Origin: Prorocentrum cordatum
Lineage: Eukaryota > Sar > Dinophyceae > Prorocentrales > Prorocentraceae
Direction: 5' to 3'
Assembly (NCBI GenBank): GCA_963575745.1
Contig: CAUYUJ010001726.1
Span: 20,001-84,000 of the forward strand
Length of the DNA stretch: 64,000 bases
A model generated the notes under the pieces. That model searched no databases, was not told the DNA's origin, and saw only the letters and a list, made by a program, of their open reading frames with translations. Position numbers and translations under genes: made by a program. Positions 41,744 to 51,117 of the stretch are shown piece by piece. Position 1 is the first letter of the stretch, and each line of letters begins with the position of its first letter.

Positions 41744-43399
41744 CTAGATCTCGGTGCTCCCGGCCTCGTCGACCACCTCCCTGGGCACTTCGATCTCTTG
41801 CCCGCTCGCCGGCTGCTGCGCCTCGGTCGCAGAGACGGTCGTCGTGGTGTGGTCGGCCTCGGCTCCCGACGACGTAGCACCCGCCTGTGAGCCCGAAGCC
41901 TCCGCCTGGTTGTTCGCCGCCTGGGTGTTGGCCACGTGCACCAGGCCCATCACCGCTGTGCCGATCTCGACGACCATGTGAGTGAGCTGCGCCACTGCCT
42001 GCTCCAAGTTCGAGACCGAGATCGACATCGCACTCATGTGGCTCGAGATCTCGTCAATCACGTCGCCCATCGGCTCCAGGCCCTCGAGGATGCGACGGAT
42101 GCGCACCACCCCCTGGAAGATCTGCTGCATCCCCTCCTCGACCTGGCTGGGGTTCTGTAGCTGATGACGTGAGTACTCCCCGATCTGCCCCACGATCTCG
42201 CGAACTCGCCCGAGCTGCTGCATGCCCTCCGGGATCTGGTACAGGTGCCACTGCAGGGTGTTGAGGTAGCCGTTCAGGTCGTTCACCGTCTGAAGCGCTG
42301 CCGTCCCGGCCTGGAAGCCGGGGTTCTGCTCCAGGGCCCGCACCGCCCGGTCCGCCGAGTCTGCTGCACGACGAGCTGCTTGAGCGGCGGACTCTGGTCG
42401 CTCTGCGGGCGCATCTCCATCCTGTCGGTCGTTCCGTCTCACGAACGCGCCCTCGATCTTCTTGCCGCAGAATCGGCACTTCTTGCCGGGGCCATATTGG
42501 TTGCCGTACCCGACGAGCTCCGAGTGATTGCAGAACGGAGGCGGCTTGGACGGTAGCCGCGCCCGCTCTGGCATGGCCTTCACCTTGGGCGGAGGGAGCC
42601 CGTGTGCCGGGCCAGTAGGTGCTGCTGCTGCTGCTGGTGCTGCTGCATGCACCGTAGCTCCCTGGCTGTGGTTCGTCATGCCTTGGTCCACGGCCATCTC
42701 TGGCGTGGCTCGGTCCACGCTGTCGCCGTAGCTGGTCCCTGGAGGCGCCCCGGGGTTCGGTGACTCCTGTGTCGGAGGATTCTGTCCCGTCTGGCTCTGG
42801 GAAGCCTGCGGTTGGGACGCCTGCGTCACTGCCGTCTGAGGAGGAGGCCACGCCATTGCTGCACCTGCCGCTCCCCACAGCATGGGCTGGGGCATTCCGC
42901 TCGAGGCAGCTGCTGGATTCGCCCCTGGAGGGGGTTGCAGCGGCGGAGGCGGCGGGTGCATCAACATCTGCTGGTACTCGGCCGTCAGCAGCGGCGCCCC
43001 GTCCGCCAAGTGGCCCACGATCGCGGCACTGGGGATGCCCCCAGGTCCGGCGCGGGCAACTGCCTGAGCCCATGTCACTCGCTGAAGGGGAACTTGGCTG
43101 GGCACACCTGGCTGCTGAGGCGCTGCTGTCGTCTGCGGCCGACCCGGAGTCGGCACTGGCGTTGCCTCGGCACGAGCCTGCTCCTCTGAGATCCGACGCT
43201 GCGCCTCCTCGTTCCACTCCTCCGGGACAGGCCAGGCTGGTGGGGCCTGCTGGTGACCCTCCGCCGGGTCCTCGTCCTCGTAGACGTCGTTGTCGTTGTT
43301 GTCGCCTGCGGGCGTCGGAGCACCGACGCCTCTGAATCTGGGAGCTGCCCTGACCTGCTGGACCAGCGCCAAACTCCACAGGAGACAGAGGATGCCCAT
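41744..43399 (-). CDS. Extra retrotransposon ORF with signal-like start and Cys/His motif
   Basis: About 551 codons from ATG 43399, in the gag frame. It opens MGILCLLWSLALVQQVRAAP, which looks like a cleavable signal peptide or membrane anchor. An acidic patch and a long Pro/Gln/Ala-rich region follow. Mid-protein is a Cys/His cluster, C-N-H ... KKCRFCGKK (CxxH/CxxC-like, possible zinc site). The C-terminal ~180 residues are heptad-like helices (coiled coil) with many Gln, Met and Ile. It sits between protease and integrase, where copia elements normally have no separate ORF. It may be translated independently or fused to Pol by a -1 shift near 41750-42050. Function unknown; structural or assembly role is a guess. 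Confidence 0.7.
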   Translation of the reverse strand: MGILCLLWSLALVQQVRAAPRFRGVGAPTPAGDNNDNDVYEDEDPAEGHQQAPPAWPVPEEWNEEAQRRISEEQARAEATPVPTPGRPQTTAAPQQPGVPSQVPLQRVTWAQAVARAGPGGIPSAAIVGHLADGAPLLTAEYQQMLMHPPPPPLQPPPGANPAAASSGMPQPMLWGAAGAAMAWPPPQTAVTQASQPQASQSQTGQNPPTQESPNPGAPPGTSYGDSVDRATPEMAVDQGMTNHSQGATVHAAAPAAAAAPTGPAHGLPPPKVKAMPERARLPSKPPPFCNHSELVGYGNQYGPGKKCRFCGKKIEGAFVRRNDRQDGDAPAERPESAAQAARRAADSADRAVRALEQNPGFQAGTAALQTVNDLNGYLNTLQWHLYQIPEGMQQLGRVREIVGQIGEYSRHQLQNPSQVEEGMQQIFQGVVRIRRILEGLEPMGDVIDEISSHMSAMSISVSNLEQAVAQLTHMVVEIGTAVMGLVHVANTQAANNQAEASGSQAGATSSGAEADHTTTTVSATEAQQPASGQEIEVPREVVDEAGSTEI

Positions 43400-44255
43400 C
43401 TCTGCTGGGACGATGGGCCTCGAGAGTAGCCCGTGGGCTGGGTGCGCGTGAAAGCCTGGAAGTCTTTCGCCTGAGACTCGAGCCAAGAAAGGCTACGGAA
43501 AGAACGCAGACCGGCCACCACGGGCCTACGATGACATCGAGAGCTCCGGTCTCCCCGTGGTCTCCTGCTTGACGGACCTTAGCTTGACAAAACGATCCTG
43601 AGCCCGGTGCCTGTTCGAGGCGGGCCCGCTGAGCCCAGGACCCGATGAGTAGGATGAGGAGGGTAAGGATGAGCGATGCGAGCGAGCACGTGAAATTGTA
43701 GAGCCCCTGGCGGTCACTGAACTCCGATCTGCTCGACACTCTCCTGGACCTGGTGCCTGGCCTAGCCGACCGAAGCCTGGACCTTCTTCTGTGGAGGAGG
43801 AGGTGGAGGGAGATCAGGTAGCTCGCGATCGTTCCGTCAGCCAGCATCTTCGGAGGCTTCTCATTACCAAGTGCGAATGAGCTCTCCGTGAGAAAGGGGT
43901 ATCGCTTCAGAGGTGCGGCTGGCACGGCCGCTGGCTCCTCGAGCGGTCGGACGATCTCAGCCATCCGGTGCCCGGAGCCTAGACGCGTCATGTCTACTGT
44001 GGCCTGCAAAGCTCCTGACCGCAACTTGTTCCTCGGTAGATCGATGACACTCTCGAGGAACTCAAGCAAATTCACGCTGAGAATGTGCGGCACGGATTCT
44101 CCAAGGACGGTGGTATCTATGATACCGAAAACTCCGCCGAGGCACAGAGGAAAGAGCACGGCACTGATCACCTTGGCCGCGCCTCCTACGCCGTGCGCTC
44201 CTCGAACATGGGCACGGTGCTCTGGAGGGATCTCTACAAAGCGAAGGCCGTGCAC
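43400..44255 (-). CDS. Protease C-terminal half and membrane-like linker
   Basis: Same frame as Pol, -1 relative to gag. The first ~110 codons (HGLRFVEIPPEHRAH ... ESVIDLPRNKLRSG ... GSGHRMAEIV) continue the retroviral-type aspartic protease whose DxGAG active site lies in the gag frame. A basic stretch is followed by a strong hydrophobic helix (~185-205, SLASLILTLLILLIG) and a second hydrophobic run (~240-258). The frame stays open to 42054, but beyond ~43480 it reads as a shadow of the next ORF. The 44255 codon is GTG and overlaps gag, so this is reached by frameshift rather than by its own start. Confidence 0.7.
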
Positions 44256-46120
44256 CGCGAGCGCTTGAGAGCCTCCGCGCCCACCAGGTCGGTGCCGGCG
44301 CCGGGGTCGATGAGACCCTGAGTGGAGGACGCGGCCAGAAACACCGAGTTGCTAGTGATCTCCTCCTCGACCTCTCTCCAGGCCGGCGCACTCCAGCCGT
44401 CCTTCGTGTTGGAGGCCACTCCCTCGAACATGTACGCCGAGGCACTGCGGCGGGGAGGAGGAGGTCTCCTGCCGCCTATGTCCTTCTTGACGGTCTCCTT
44501 CTTGGCTCCGCCGGCATTGGGGCACTCACGTCCCCAGTGCCCTTTCTCGTGACACAGCTTGCACTTGGTGACCTTCATCAGCTGCTCCTGTGTCAAGAAG
44601 CGTCTCCGCCCAGGTGGAGGCCTCCGTCCAGCTCCGCCTCCGCGCTCAGGTCGGTCTCGCCTCATCCTGCCTCGGCCCTCCGGCCTGGGAGGTCCTCCGC
44701 CTCGGCCCCTGGAGCCGAAGTACTCTCGATCACGGCGAGCAGCTCGCTTCAGGTCTTTGTTCTGCTTCCAAGAGCGGTTGTTCGTCAGCTCTGCCATGAC
44801 CAGCTCGATGTCGTCCTCACCGACGTCCATGTCGTCGATCTCCGCCATCAGCGCCTCGACGTCCTCCTCGTCCAGCTCGTCGCTGCCCTCGTCGCCCTCG
44901 TCGTAGTAGTCCTCGTCGGCTTCTTCCTCCTGGTGGCTGCCACTGTCGCGAACCCGACCTGCTGACCGACCGAGGTGAGTTGAGGAGGAGGGAGAGGACT
45001 GAAAACCAGGAAAAGCGTCAGAGCGTGCGCCCGGGCCTGAGTCCTCAGGAGACGCCGATGTCGCCGGCATGCTGCCCGGCCCGGCCTTGCCTGGCAGCAG
45101 CTTCTCGGTTCCGACCGAGGAGTCGAGCTGGCGCAGCGCCCACTTCACGTTGTGGTACGTGAGGTCGCCGCGCGTCAGCGTCCGGAGGTTCTGGATGCCC
45201 TGAGGGGTCAGGTTCGCGCCCTCTTCCATGAACAGCCCCTTCAGCTTGTCCGACATCCAGAGGTCATGCCCCTCGGCCTCGGTGTACTCCGCCTCCCGGC
45301 GGCTCACGAACTGGGTCAGTGTCTCGTTCTTGGGATCCCGAACGGCGTCGTGCAGCGCCTTTCGCCCAGCTCGTCGAAGCTCGTCTCCTTCCCGTTCGCC
45401 TATCATGAGGTCCATTCTCTTGAGAATGATGTCTAGCCACTTGCTCGATGTCAGGTCGTCGTCCGGTATGTCCTCGAATCTGGCCTGCATCGACCACTCG
45501 AACAGGCGCATGAATTTCTCTGATCTGCGCCACACGGCCACGTCCGTGTTGTCGTTCCATCTCTTGATCGAGCGCTTCCACTGCCGATAGTGTGCCCAAC
45601 CCGGCCATGCGGGTGGGTCTGTGTAGTCTCCTCGTCCGCCTGTCCAGCTGCTCGATTCCCACCAACCGTTCCACTTCCGATCCTTCCAGTCGGAAGTGTC
45701 GTTCCAGTCCGAGGAGTCCTTCCAGCCCTCGATCTTGTCCTTCTGATCCTTCCAGCCTTCCCGCCAGCCCGTCGTCATCTCTCCTGCTGCGCTGTCCCTA
45801 GGCTGCGAGTCGGCCGGCCGTCCGTGTCCACTGGCCCATGGATCGTCTTGGTCGACCCACGGGTCTCGCTGCTGCTGCTGACCAAAATGGTCTCTGATGG
45901 TCTGCTTGACCATGCTCTGGACGCTCTTCAAGAGGGCGTCCGCATCTATGCCCGCACCTGTCGTCGGAGCTGCCGCAGATGATGTTCCCGGCGCCCCTGC
46001 CGAGGATCCTGCAGCTGTCTGCCCCGTTGGTCGCGCCTCTGCGACGCCGCTGCCCGCTGGGGCAGTCTCGACCTTTCTCGTCGCCATGCCTGCGAATGTG
46101 TCGTCGTCCTCTGCGGGCAT
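44234..46120 (-). CDS. gag: Copia Gag with zinc knuckle and protease active site
   Basis: 628 codons from ATG 46120; the frame extends six codons upstream to a GTG. Residue numbers count from that GTG. The N-terminus is Ala/Thr/Gly-rich, then Trp/Asp/Lys repeats (WKDSSDWNDTSDWKDRKW, 139-156) and a helical capsid-like region (~175-340). An acidic stretch (403-450), an Arg/Gly-rich basic stretch and a CCHC zinc knuckle CKLCHEKGHWGREC (526-539) follow. After it comes LIDPGAGTDLVG, the aspartic protease active site with Asp611. The frame ends at 44234 within the protease, and the rest of the domain lies in the -1 frame. Packaging of element RNA is the expected role. Confidence 0.88.
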   Translation of the reverse strand: MPAEDDDTFAGMATRKVETAPAGSGVAEARPTGQTAAGSSAGAPGTSSAAAPTTGAGIDADALLKSVQSMVKQTIRDHFGQQQQRDPWVDQDDPWASGHGRPADSQPRDSAAGEMTTGWREGWKDQKDKIEGWKDSSDWNDTSDWKDRKWNGWWESSSWTGGRGDYTDPPAWPGWAHYRQWKRSIKRWNDNTDVAVWRRSEKFMRLFEWSMQARFEDIPDDDLTSSKWLDIILKRMDLMIGEREGDELRRAGRKALHDAVRDPKNETLTQFVSRREAEYTEAEGHDLWMSDKLKGLFMEEGANLTPQGIQNLRTLTRGDLTYHNVKWALRQLDSSVGTEKLLPGKAGPGSMPATSASPEDSGPGARSDAFPGFQSSPSSSTHLGRSAGRVRDSGSHQEEEADEDYYDEGDEGSDELDEEDVEALMAEIDDMDVGEDDIELVMAELTNNRSWKQNKDLKRAARRDREYFGSRGRGGGPPRPEGRGRMRRDRPERGGGAGRRPPPGRRRFLTQEQLMKVTKCKLCHEKGHWGRECPNAGGAKKETVKKDIGGRRPPPPRRSASAYMFEGVASNTKDGWSAPAWREVEEEITSNSVFLAASSTQGLIDPGAGTDLVGAEALKRSRCTAFAL

Positions 46121-46231
46121 TCGCCGTGGATCCTCCACCGCTCAGCGGTGCGAGCGGAACCTGGCCCAAGGCGCGCGAGCGCGGGCGGTCGGCCGTCACG
46201 GCCTCGCGCCTTTGCCCATGGCCCCGGGCCC

Positions 46232-46249
46232 GATCCCGCTCCGCTACCA
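46232..46249 (-). promoter_or_regulatory. Primer-binding site of the copia element
   Basis: Four bases after the 5' LTR the minus strand reads TGGTAGCGGAGCGGGATC. This begins with the complement of a tRNA CCA end, and GGTAGC.GAG resembles initiator-Met tRNA binding sites. Which host tRNA is used was not determined. Confidence 0.6.
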
Positions 46250-46253
46250 ACTG

Positions 46254-46394
46254 TGGCAGCAGGAGAGGCAAGCGAAATGTTTTCCCTTGAGCCATAAGTG
46301 GAACGGACGTCACACATGATGGTCCTCAGACCATCTGTCCCTGAGTGAAACGCATATGCTAAACCTATGTCACAAAATATGGTCCCCAGCAACA
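46254..46394 (-). repeat. 5' LTR of the copia element
   Basis: 141 bp, one mismatch to the 3' LTR. The transcript would start here and run toward lower coordinates. The leader 46121-46231 before gag has no ORF of note. A stretch TTATGGCTCAAG in the LTR resembles the 3' part of the dinoflagellate spliced leader. Confidence 0.92.
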
Positions 46395-46690
46395 CCCTTG
46401 CCCTCCAGCTCCTCTCCACTCCTCCTCCTTCCGCATCTTTCCCTTCCACTGCTCATTCCTTTCTCTTCTATGCTCCCTCCTTTGTCGTCAGTCGTCCCTC
46501 TTCCCTCATCTTTCCTTCATTCCTCCTCCTCCTCCTCCTCCTCCTCCTCCTCCTCCTCCTCCTCCATTCGTCCGTCCTGCTCCTTTTTCCTATTCAGCCT
46601 CCTCCTCCTCCTCCTCCTCCTCCTCCTCCTCCTCCTCCTCTTCCTCCTCCCCCTTCTCCTCCATCCCCTGACCCCCTCCCCTGTTCCTTC
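46395..46690. repeat. CCT-rich flank and (CTC)n array
   Basis: Starts with the CCCTTG target duplicate and continues the pyrimidine tract interrupted by the element. Dense CTC at 46515-46565 and 46600-46650. Confidence 0.9.
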
Positions 46691-46904
46691 CTTGCTCGGT
46701 CCCGCTCCTCGCCTCCCCTCCCCTTCTGCCTCACCCCCCTCCCCGCGCTCTCGTAACTGCCCCTGCCCCCACTCCTGACTCCCTTCTCCTGCCCCCCTTC
46801 CCCCCCTCTCTCGCTCACATGCCCCCCGGCTCCCCCTTGGCGCTTCTGACCCCTGCCCCCATCGCCCCTCCCCGCCCCAGCCCCGCGGGGTCCCGGGAGG
46901 CGGG

Positions 46905-47210
46905 CAGAGAGACGAGGGCGAGGGCGAGGGCGGGGAGGATGGGGAGGAGGGGGGAGGAAGAGAGGGAGGGGGAGAAGGAGGAGAAGGGGGAGAGGAGAGA
47001 GGGAGAGGAAGAGGAGAGAAGGAGGAGGGGGGAGGAAGAGGAGGAAAGAAGGAGGAGGGGAGGAGAGGAGAGGAGAGGAGAGGAGAGGAGAGGAGAGGAG
47101 AGGAGAGGAGAGGAGGGGGTAGAGGAGGGAAGGAGGAGGGAGGGAGGAGAGGAGAGGGCAGGAGGAGGGGAGAGGCGGGAGGAGGGAAGGAGGGAGGAGG
47201 GAAGGTGTGA
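46905..47210. repeat. (GGAGA/GGGGA)n array
   Basis: Purine tract with a perfect GGAGA pentamer run at ~47055-47115, flanked by GGGA and GGA drift. Bases 47211-47429 hold nothing recognised. Confidence 0.9.
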
Positions 47211-47429
47211 CATGGACGCTCGCTGGTCGTTTACCCTGAGAGAGCGCAGGGAGCAGTCGGGGAACGCAGCGCTGGGTTTGCCCCCCTTCCCCCCCCCCTC
47301 CGACGACGAGGAGGAGGAGGAGGAGGGGAGAGGGGGGAGGGGGAAGGGTGAGGTGAGGGAGCAGGGCAGGCACAGGGCTGAAGGAGGGCACCATGGGACG
47401 CGCCAGAGCGCCCCAACACGTCCAATGGG

Positions 47430-47835
47430 CTCTTCTCAGGCGATCGCAAACTTGGATCAAGGGGGGTCGTGGATTTGCGACGGGTCTTATGATGTTCCAA
47501 CCTACTTTAGCCTCGATCACCAGAAAGAGTTTCGAGCACCAAGAACGTACCGAAACTGTAGGGTTTTCACGTGTCGGGCCCTGGAAGGCGATACTCGTTC
47601 GACATTGTTTCGATACTTTTCTGGGTGCTCGAAATCATTTCTGGGACGTGGCCCTTGAGTACGATTGGGGCAACATGAGGCGGGTCCCGTTTCCATGGGA
47701 AATCGCGGATTTCCGCCGCCGAGCGAGGCGGCACCAGCCGCACTTTTGGGGAGGGTACCTCTCCCGATCCATGGATCTGGCGACCGAGCGCCAATTCCAT
47801 GGATCGCTAATCGATGTTTGCGCGCCCCCGAGGGA
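47430..47835 (+). repeat. Dispersed repeat I copy 2, with a 150-bp insert
   Basis: Reverse-orientation match to 30366-30550: CAGGCGATCGCAAACTTGGA at 47440, then a gap, then GCGGGTCCCGTTTCCATGGG through the CGATCCATGGATCTGGCG palindrome to GCGCGCCCCCGAGG. About 150 bp (47500-47650) are absent from copy 1. Confidence 0.7.
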
Positions 47836-47859
47836 AGGAGAGGGAATGGGAGCGGAGCG

Positions 47860-47980
47860 GGAGGAAGAGGAGAAGGAAGCAGAGGATAAGGAGGTGTAGG
47901 AGAAGGAGGCGGAGGAGGAGGAGGAGTAGGAGGAGAAGGCGGAGGAGAAGGCGGAGGAGGAGGGCGAGGAGGGAGATCAC
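47860..47980. repeat. (GGA)n array
   Basis: GGA with AAG and TAG variants. Confidence 0.85.
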
Positions 47981-48360
47981 TAAGCCATGTCTGCGCGCCC
48001 CCGACGAACCGAGGGCACGAGAGGATGACCCAAAGAGGGCCGCGGGTGGCCCCAAGGGGACCCCCAGAGGGCCCAACTCAATGGAAAACCTAAGGGTACC
48101 TCCATTGGTCGATATATCTGAAAGAGCGTGTTCTACCGCTGCTGGCGGAAAACCGAGGGGGGTCACTATCGGTTCGAACCCCTCCCCCCCCCCTCCGGAA
48201 AACCACGGGGGGTCACTACCGCTTCGAACCCCTCCCACCCCCCCCAGTTCATCATGAAAAGGGGGCGGGGTCACTACCGGTTCGAACCCCCCCCCTCGAA
48301 CTCGAAAACCGGGGGGGTCAATACCGGTTCGACCCCCCCCCCTCGAAAACCGAGGGGGGG

Positions 48361-48960
48361 TGCGGACAGTGGTGGGGACGGTGGTGGTGGGGACAGTGGT
48401 GAGGGGACAGCGGGACAGTGGTGGGGACAGTGGGACAGTGGTGGGGACAGTAGTGGTGGGGACAATGGTGAGGACAATGGTGGGAACAGTGCGGACAGTG
48501 GGACAGTGGTGGGGACGGTGGTGGTGGGGACAGTGGTGTGGGGACAGTGGGAATGTGGTGGAAACAGTAGGACAGTGGAGGGTACAGTGGTGGTGGGGAC
48601 AGTAGTGAAGGCGGTGGCGAGGACGGCGGTGGGACAACGGGACAGAGGTACAGTAGGGACAGTGGTGGGGACAGTGGGGACAGTGGTGGGAACAGTGGGA
48701 CAGCTCAGTGGGACAGCGGAGGAGTCAGTGGGACAGTGGGGACAGTGGGGATAGTCGGGCAGTGGTTGGGGCCGTGGAGAAAGTTGGGAGAGTGGAACCG
48801 TGGTGGGAACAGTGGTGGGGACAGTGGGGACAGTGCGACAGTGGTGGTGGCACTGGTGGGGACAGTAGGGGCGGTGGTGGAACCAGTGGGGACAGTGGTG
48901 GTGAGTGGCGCTGGGAACAACAGTGGGGGATGTGGTGAGGACGGTGGTAGGGACCGGGAG
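48361..48960 (+). repeat. GGGGACAGTGGTG minisatellite
   Basis: About 600 bp of GGGACAGTGG, GTGGTGGGGACA and related 9-12 bp words, reading as Gly/Thr/Val or Pro/Thr repeats. Not coding. Confidence 0.9.
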
Positions 48961-49085
48961 TCGTTTGCTGGCGGTGAGAGGGGTGGGGGTGGGGAGGGGT
49001 TCGAACCGGTAGTGACCCCCCCCTCCGATTTTCGAGGGGGGGGTCGAACCGGTAGTGACCCCCCCGGTTTTCGGTTCGGTTTTCG

Positions 49086-49178
49086 AGGGGGAGGGGGGAG
49101 GGGGGGGGGGGTTGCTGGGGGAGGGGGGGGTGGGGTCCGCAAGGGGGAGGGGGGGGGGGGGGGGGAAGGGGGGGGGGA

Positions 49179-49209
<31 letters not shown>

Positions 49210-49300
49210 TGGAGGGGGGAGGGGGGGGGGGGGGGGGGGGGGAGGGGGGGGGGGGGGGGGGGGGGGGGGGAGGGGGGGGGGGGGGGGGGGGGAAGGACTT
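49086..49300 (+). repeat. Poly-G tract, ~210 bp
   Basis: More than 90% G with isolated A or T. Among the most extreme homopolymer-like tracts expected in a genome; base-level accuracy here is doubtful. Confidence 0.85.
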
Positions 49301-49379
49301 TCGGAGGGGGGGCGGACCCCCAGGTTCCGGAGGAAAAGGGCGGCCATATTCCACAGTAAAGTGGCGGTGGAACACGCTC

Positions 49380-49580
49380 TCTCATATATCTATATATAGA
49401 TATGAATATATACATATATATATATATATATGTATGTAAATATACACATATACACACTCAGATAGATATATTATATTTAATGTATACATATATGTATGTG
49501 TAAATGTATGTATGCACACATGTGTGTAAATATCTATATATGTGTATATATATATATATATATATGTGCATGCATGCCGT
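49380..49580. repeat. (TA)n/(TG)n low-complexity tract
   Basis: TATATA, TGTATG and CACATA words. Unusually AT-rich for the window and directly after the foldback block. Confidence 0.9.
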
Positions 49581-49654
49581 ATCATATATGAAAAGGTCAG
49601 ATGTTACATGTTTGGGCTCCAGGTCTATTCAGAACGCCTCGGATGACTTCCATA

Positions 49655-50450
49655 CTTCTCAAGAGGCCACCGATAGGCGATAGGCTCACAAGAGGCCCTC
49701 AATAGGGCCCACATAGCCCGAAAAGGCTCAAGACGTTCTTCATCTGCAAGAGCCGCACGAGGCCGCCGAGGGGCTCAGGAGAGGCCCAGGAGAATCCCCC
49801 AAGGTCCCCACGCGCCCACCCAGAAATGAGACGCAGAGGCCAACGTCAGTGAAGGCACGCTCTCTGTACTCTTCGAGCATTGCCGCCTTCTTCTGGTTGG
49901 ATCTTCAGGAGGTCCCAGACGGCCGGAGGGCTTCCTGGAAGCCCCCATGCAAGCTGAAGGACCCGCGAGGGGTTCCCCAAAGCCACTCACTGTGCCCTCG
50001 AGAGCGGCCCCAACACCATCAAAGAGCAGCGCCAGCAGAGCTACGTAACAGAAGAAGAGGAGGAGGAGGAGGAGGAGGAGGAGCGCCAACAGGGCTACAT
50101 GCTTGCCCGAAGGGGCCCCCTAAAGGCCCAAAGATCAGCTCCAGTGCTAGGGCCCCGCGACCGCGAGCAAGCCCCGCAAGAGGAACCGAAGAGGCCGAAG
50201 TCGCCCACAATCATTGGTGGCTCTTCACAGGCCCTCCACTGCTGGCGTGGCTGGTCCAGAAGCCGCGAGGGCCCTGGGCCCGCGTGGTTCTGGTGTCGGC
50301 TACGGCGCGAGCCCACCCAGCTTCACCGAGCGCGTTCCACTACTCGCAAAGTGCCTCCTCGCAGACGTCTGGAAAACAGATACTTGCCTCGATGCAAGAA
50401 ATCGTGAATCCCCAGCGGCGGATCCCGGCAATTTGCGAGTAGTTAACAGT
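49655..50450. other. CCAAGAGG patch, then unique sequence
   Basis: Degenerate CAAGAGGCC words at 49655-49810, a short GGA run at 50055-50085, and otherwise unique DNA. No supported gene. Confidence 0.45.
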
Positions 50451-50494
50451 GTGAGCAGTGGAACGCGCTTGTCTATAGCTTGCCCTCCATCCCC

Positions 50495-51095
50495 TCGCCC
50501 TTCTCCTTCTCCTCCTCCTCCTCCTCCTACTCCTCCTCCTCCTCTCCTCCTCTCCTCCCCTCCTCCTTCCTCCTCCTCATCCTACACTCCTCCTCCTCCC
50601 CTCCTCCTCCCCCTCCTCCTACCCTCCCCCGCCCCCTCCCCCTCACCCTCCATTTCCTCCTCCTCATCCTCCTCTCCTCCCCTTTCCCTCCCTCCTCCTC
50701 CTCGTCCTCCCCTCCTCCTCCTCCTCCTCCTCCTCCTCCTCCTCCTCCTCCTCCTCCTCTCACCCTCCTCCTCCTCTCCCCTCCTCCTCCTCCTCCTACC
50801 CTCCTCCCCTCCCCTCTCCTCCTCCTACTCCTCCTCCTCCTCCTTCCTCCTCCTCTCCTCCTCATCCCCCCCTCCCCTCCCCCCCCCTCTACCCCCTCCC
50901 TCCTCGTCCCCCTCTCCTCCTCCTCTCCCCCTCCCCCCTCTCATCCTCCCCTCCTCCTCCTCCTCCTCCTGCCCTCCTCCCCCCCTCCTACTCCTCCTCC
51001 CTCCTCCTCCTCTCCTCCTCCTCCTCCTCCTCCTCCTCTCCTCCTCCTCGTCCTCCTCCTCATCCTCGTCCTCCTCCACCTCTTCCTCCTCCTTT
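50495..51095. repeat. 600-bp (CTC)n array
   Basis: CTC with frequent CCC and CTT variants; pure runs at 50710-50755 and 51000-51040. Confidence 0.95.
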
Positions 51096-51117
51096 CGTGA
51101 TTATGGTCCCCTCATTC

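Larger units (their letters stand above)
36150..46394 (-). mobile_element. Ty1/copia LTR retrotransposon, 10.2 kb
   Basis: The element is complete in outline: 141-bp LTRs (TG...CA) with one mismatch, CCCTTG duplicated on both sides (36144-36149 and 46395-46400), and a primer-binding site 4 nt inside the 5' LTR. Gag, protease, an extra ORF and an integrase-RT-RNase H ORF follow in copia order. Integrase before RT defines the class. It is long for copia because of the extra ORF and long Pro-rich linkers. Near-identical LTRs and uninterrupted large ORFs point to recent insertion; two frame changes may be programmed or mutations. Confidence 0.95.
48111..49395. mobile_element. 1.3-kb foldback block with satellite interior
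   Basis: The left end GATATATCTGAAAGAGCGTG (then TTCTACCGC) is inverted at the right end (GCGGTGGAACACGCTCTCTC, then ATATATC). Inside both ends are inverted copies of GGTCACTACCGGTTCGAACC with poly-C or poly-G; four copies on the left (48168-48350), two on the right (48990-49060). The centre is a GGGACAGTGG minisatellite. It looks like a large non-autonomous foldback element. Confidence 0.6.

Noticed and set aside
42054-43480. Continuation of the protease frame as a real 700-residue protein
   Set aside because: Beyond ~43480 it becomes Arg/Ser-rich shadow sequence, while the overlapping frame has a signal-like start, a Cys/His motif and coiled coil.
48168-48350. GGTTCGAACC words as tRNA B boxes
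   Set aside because: They repeat every ~55 bp within poly-C context, with no A box or cloverleaf around them; they belong to the foldback block.
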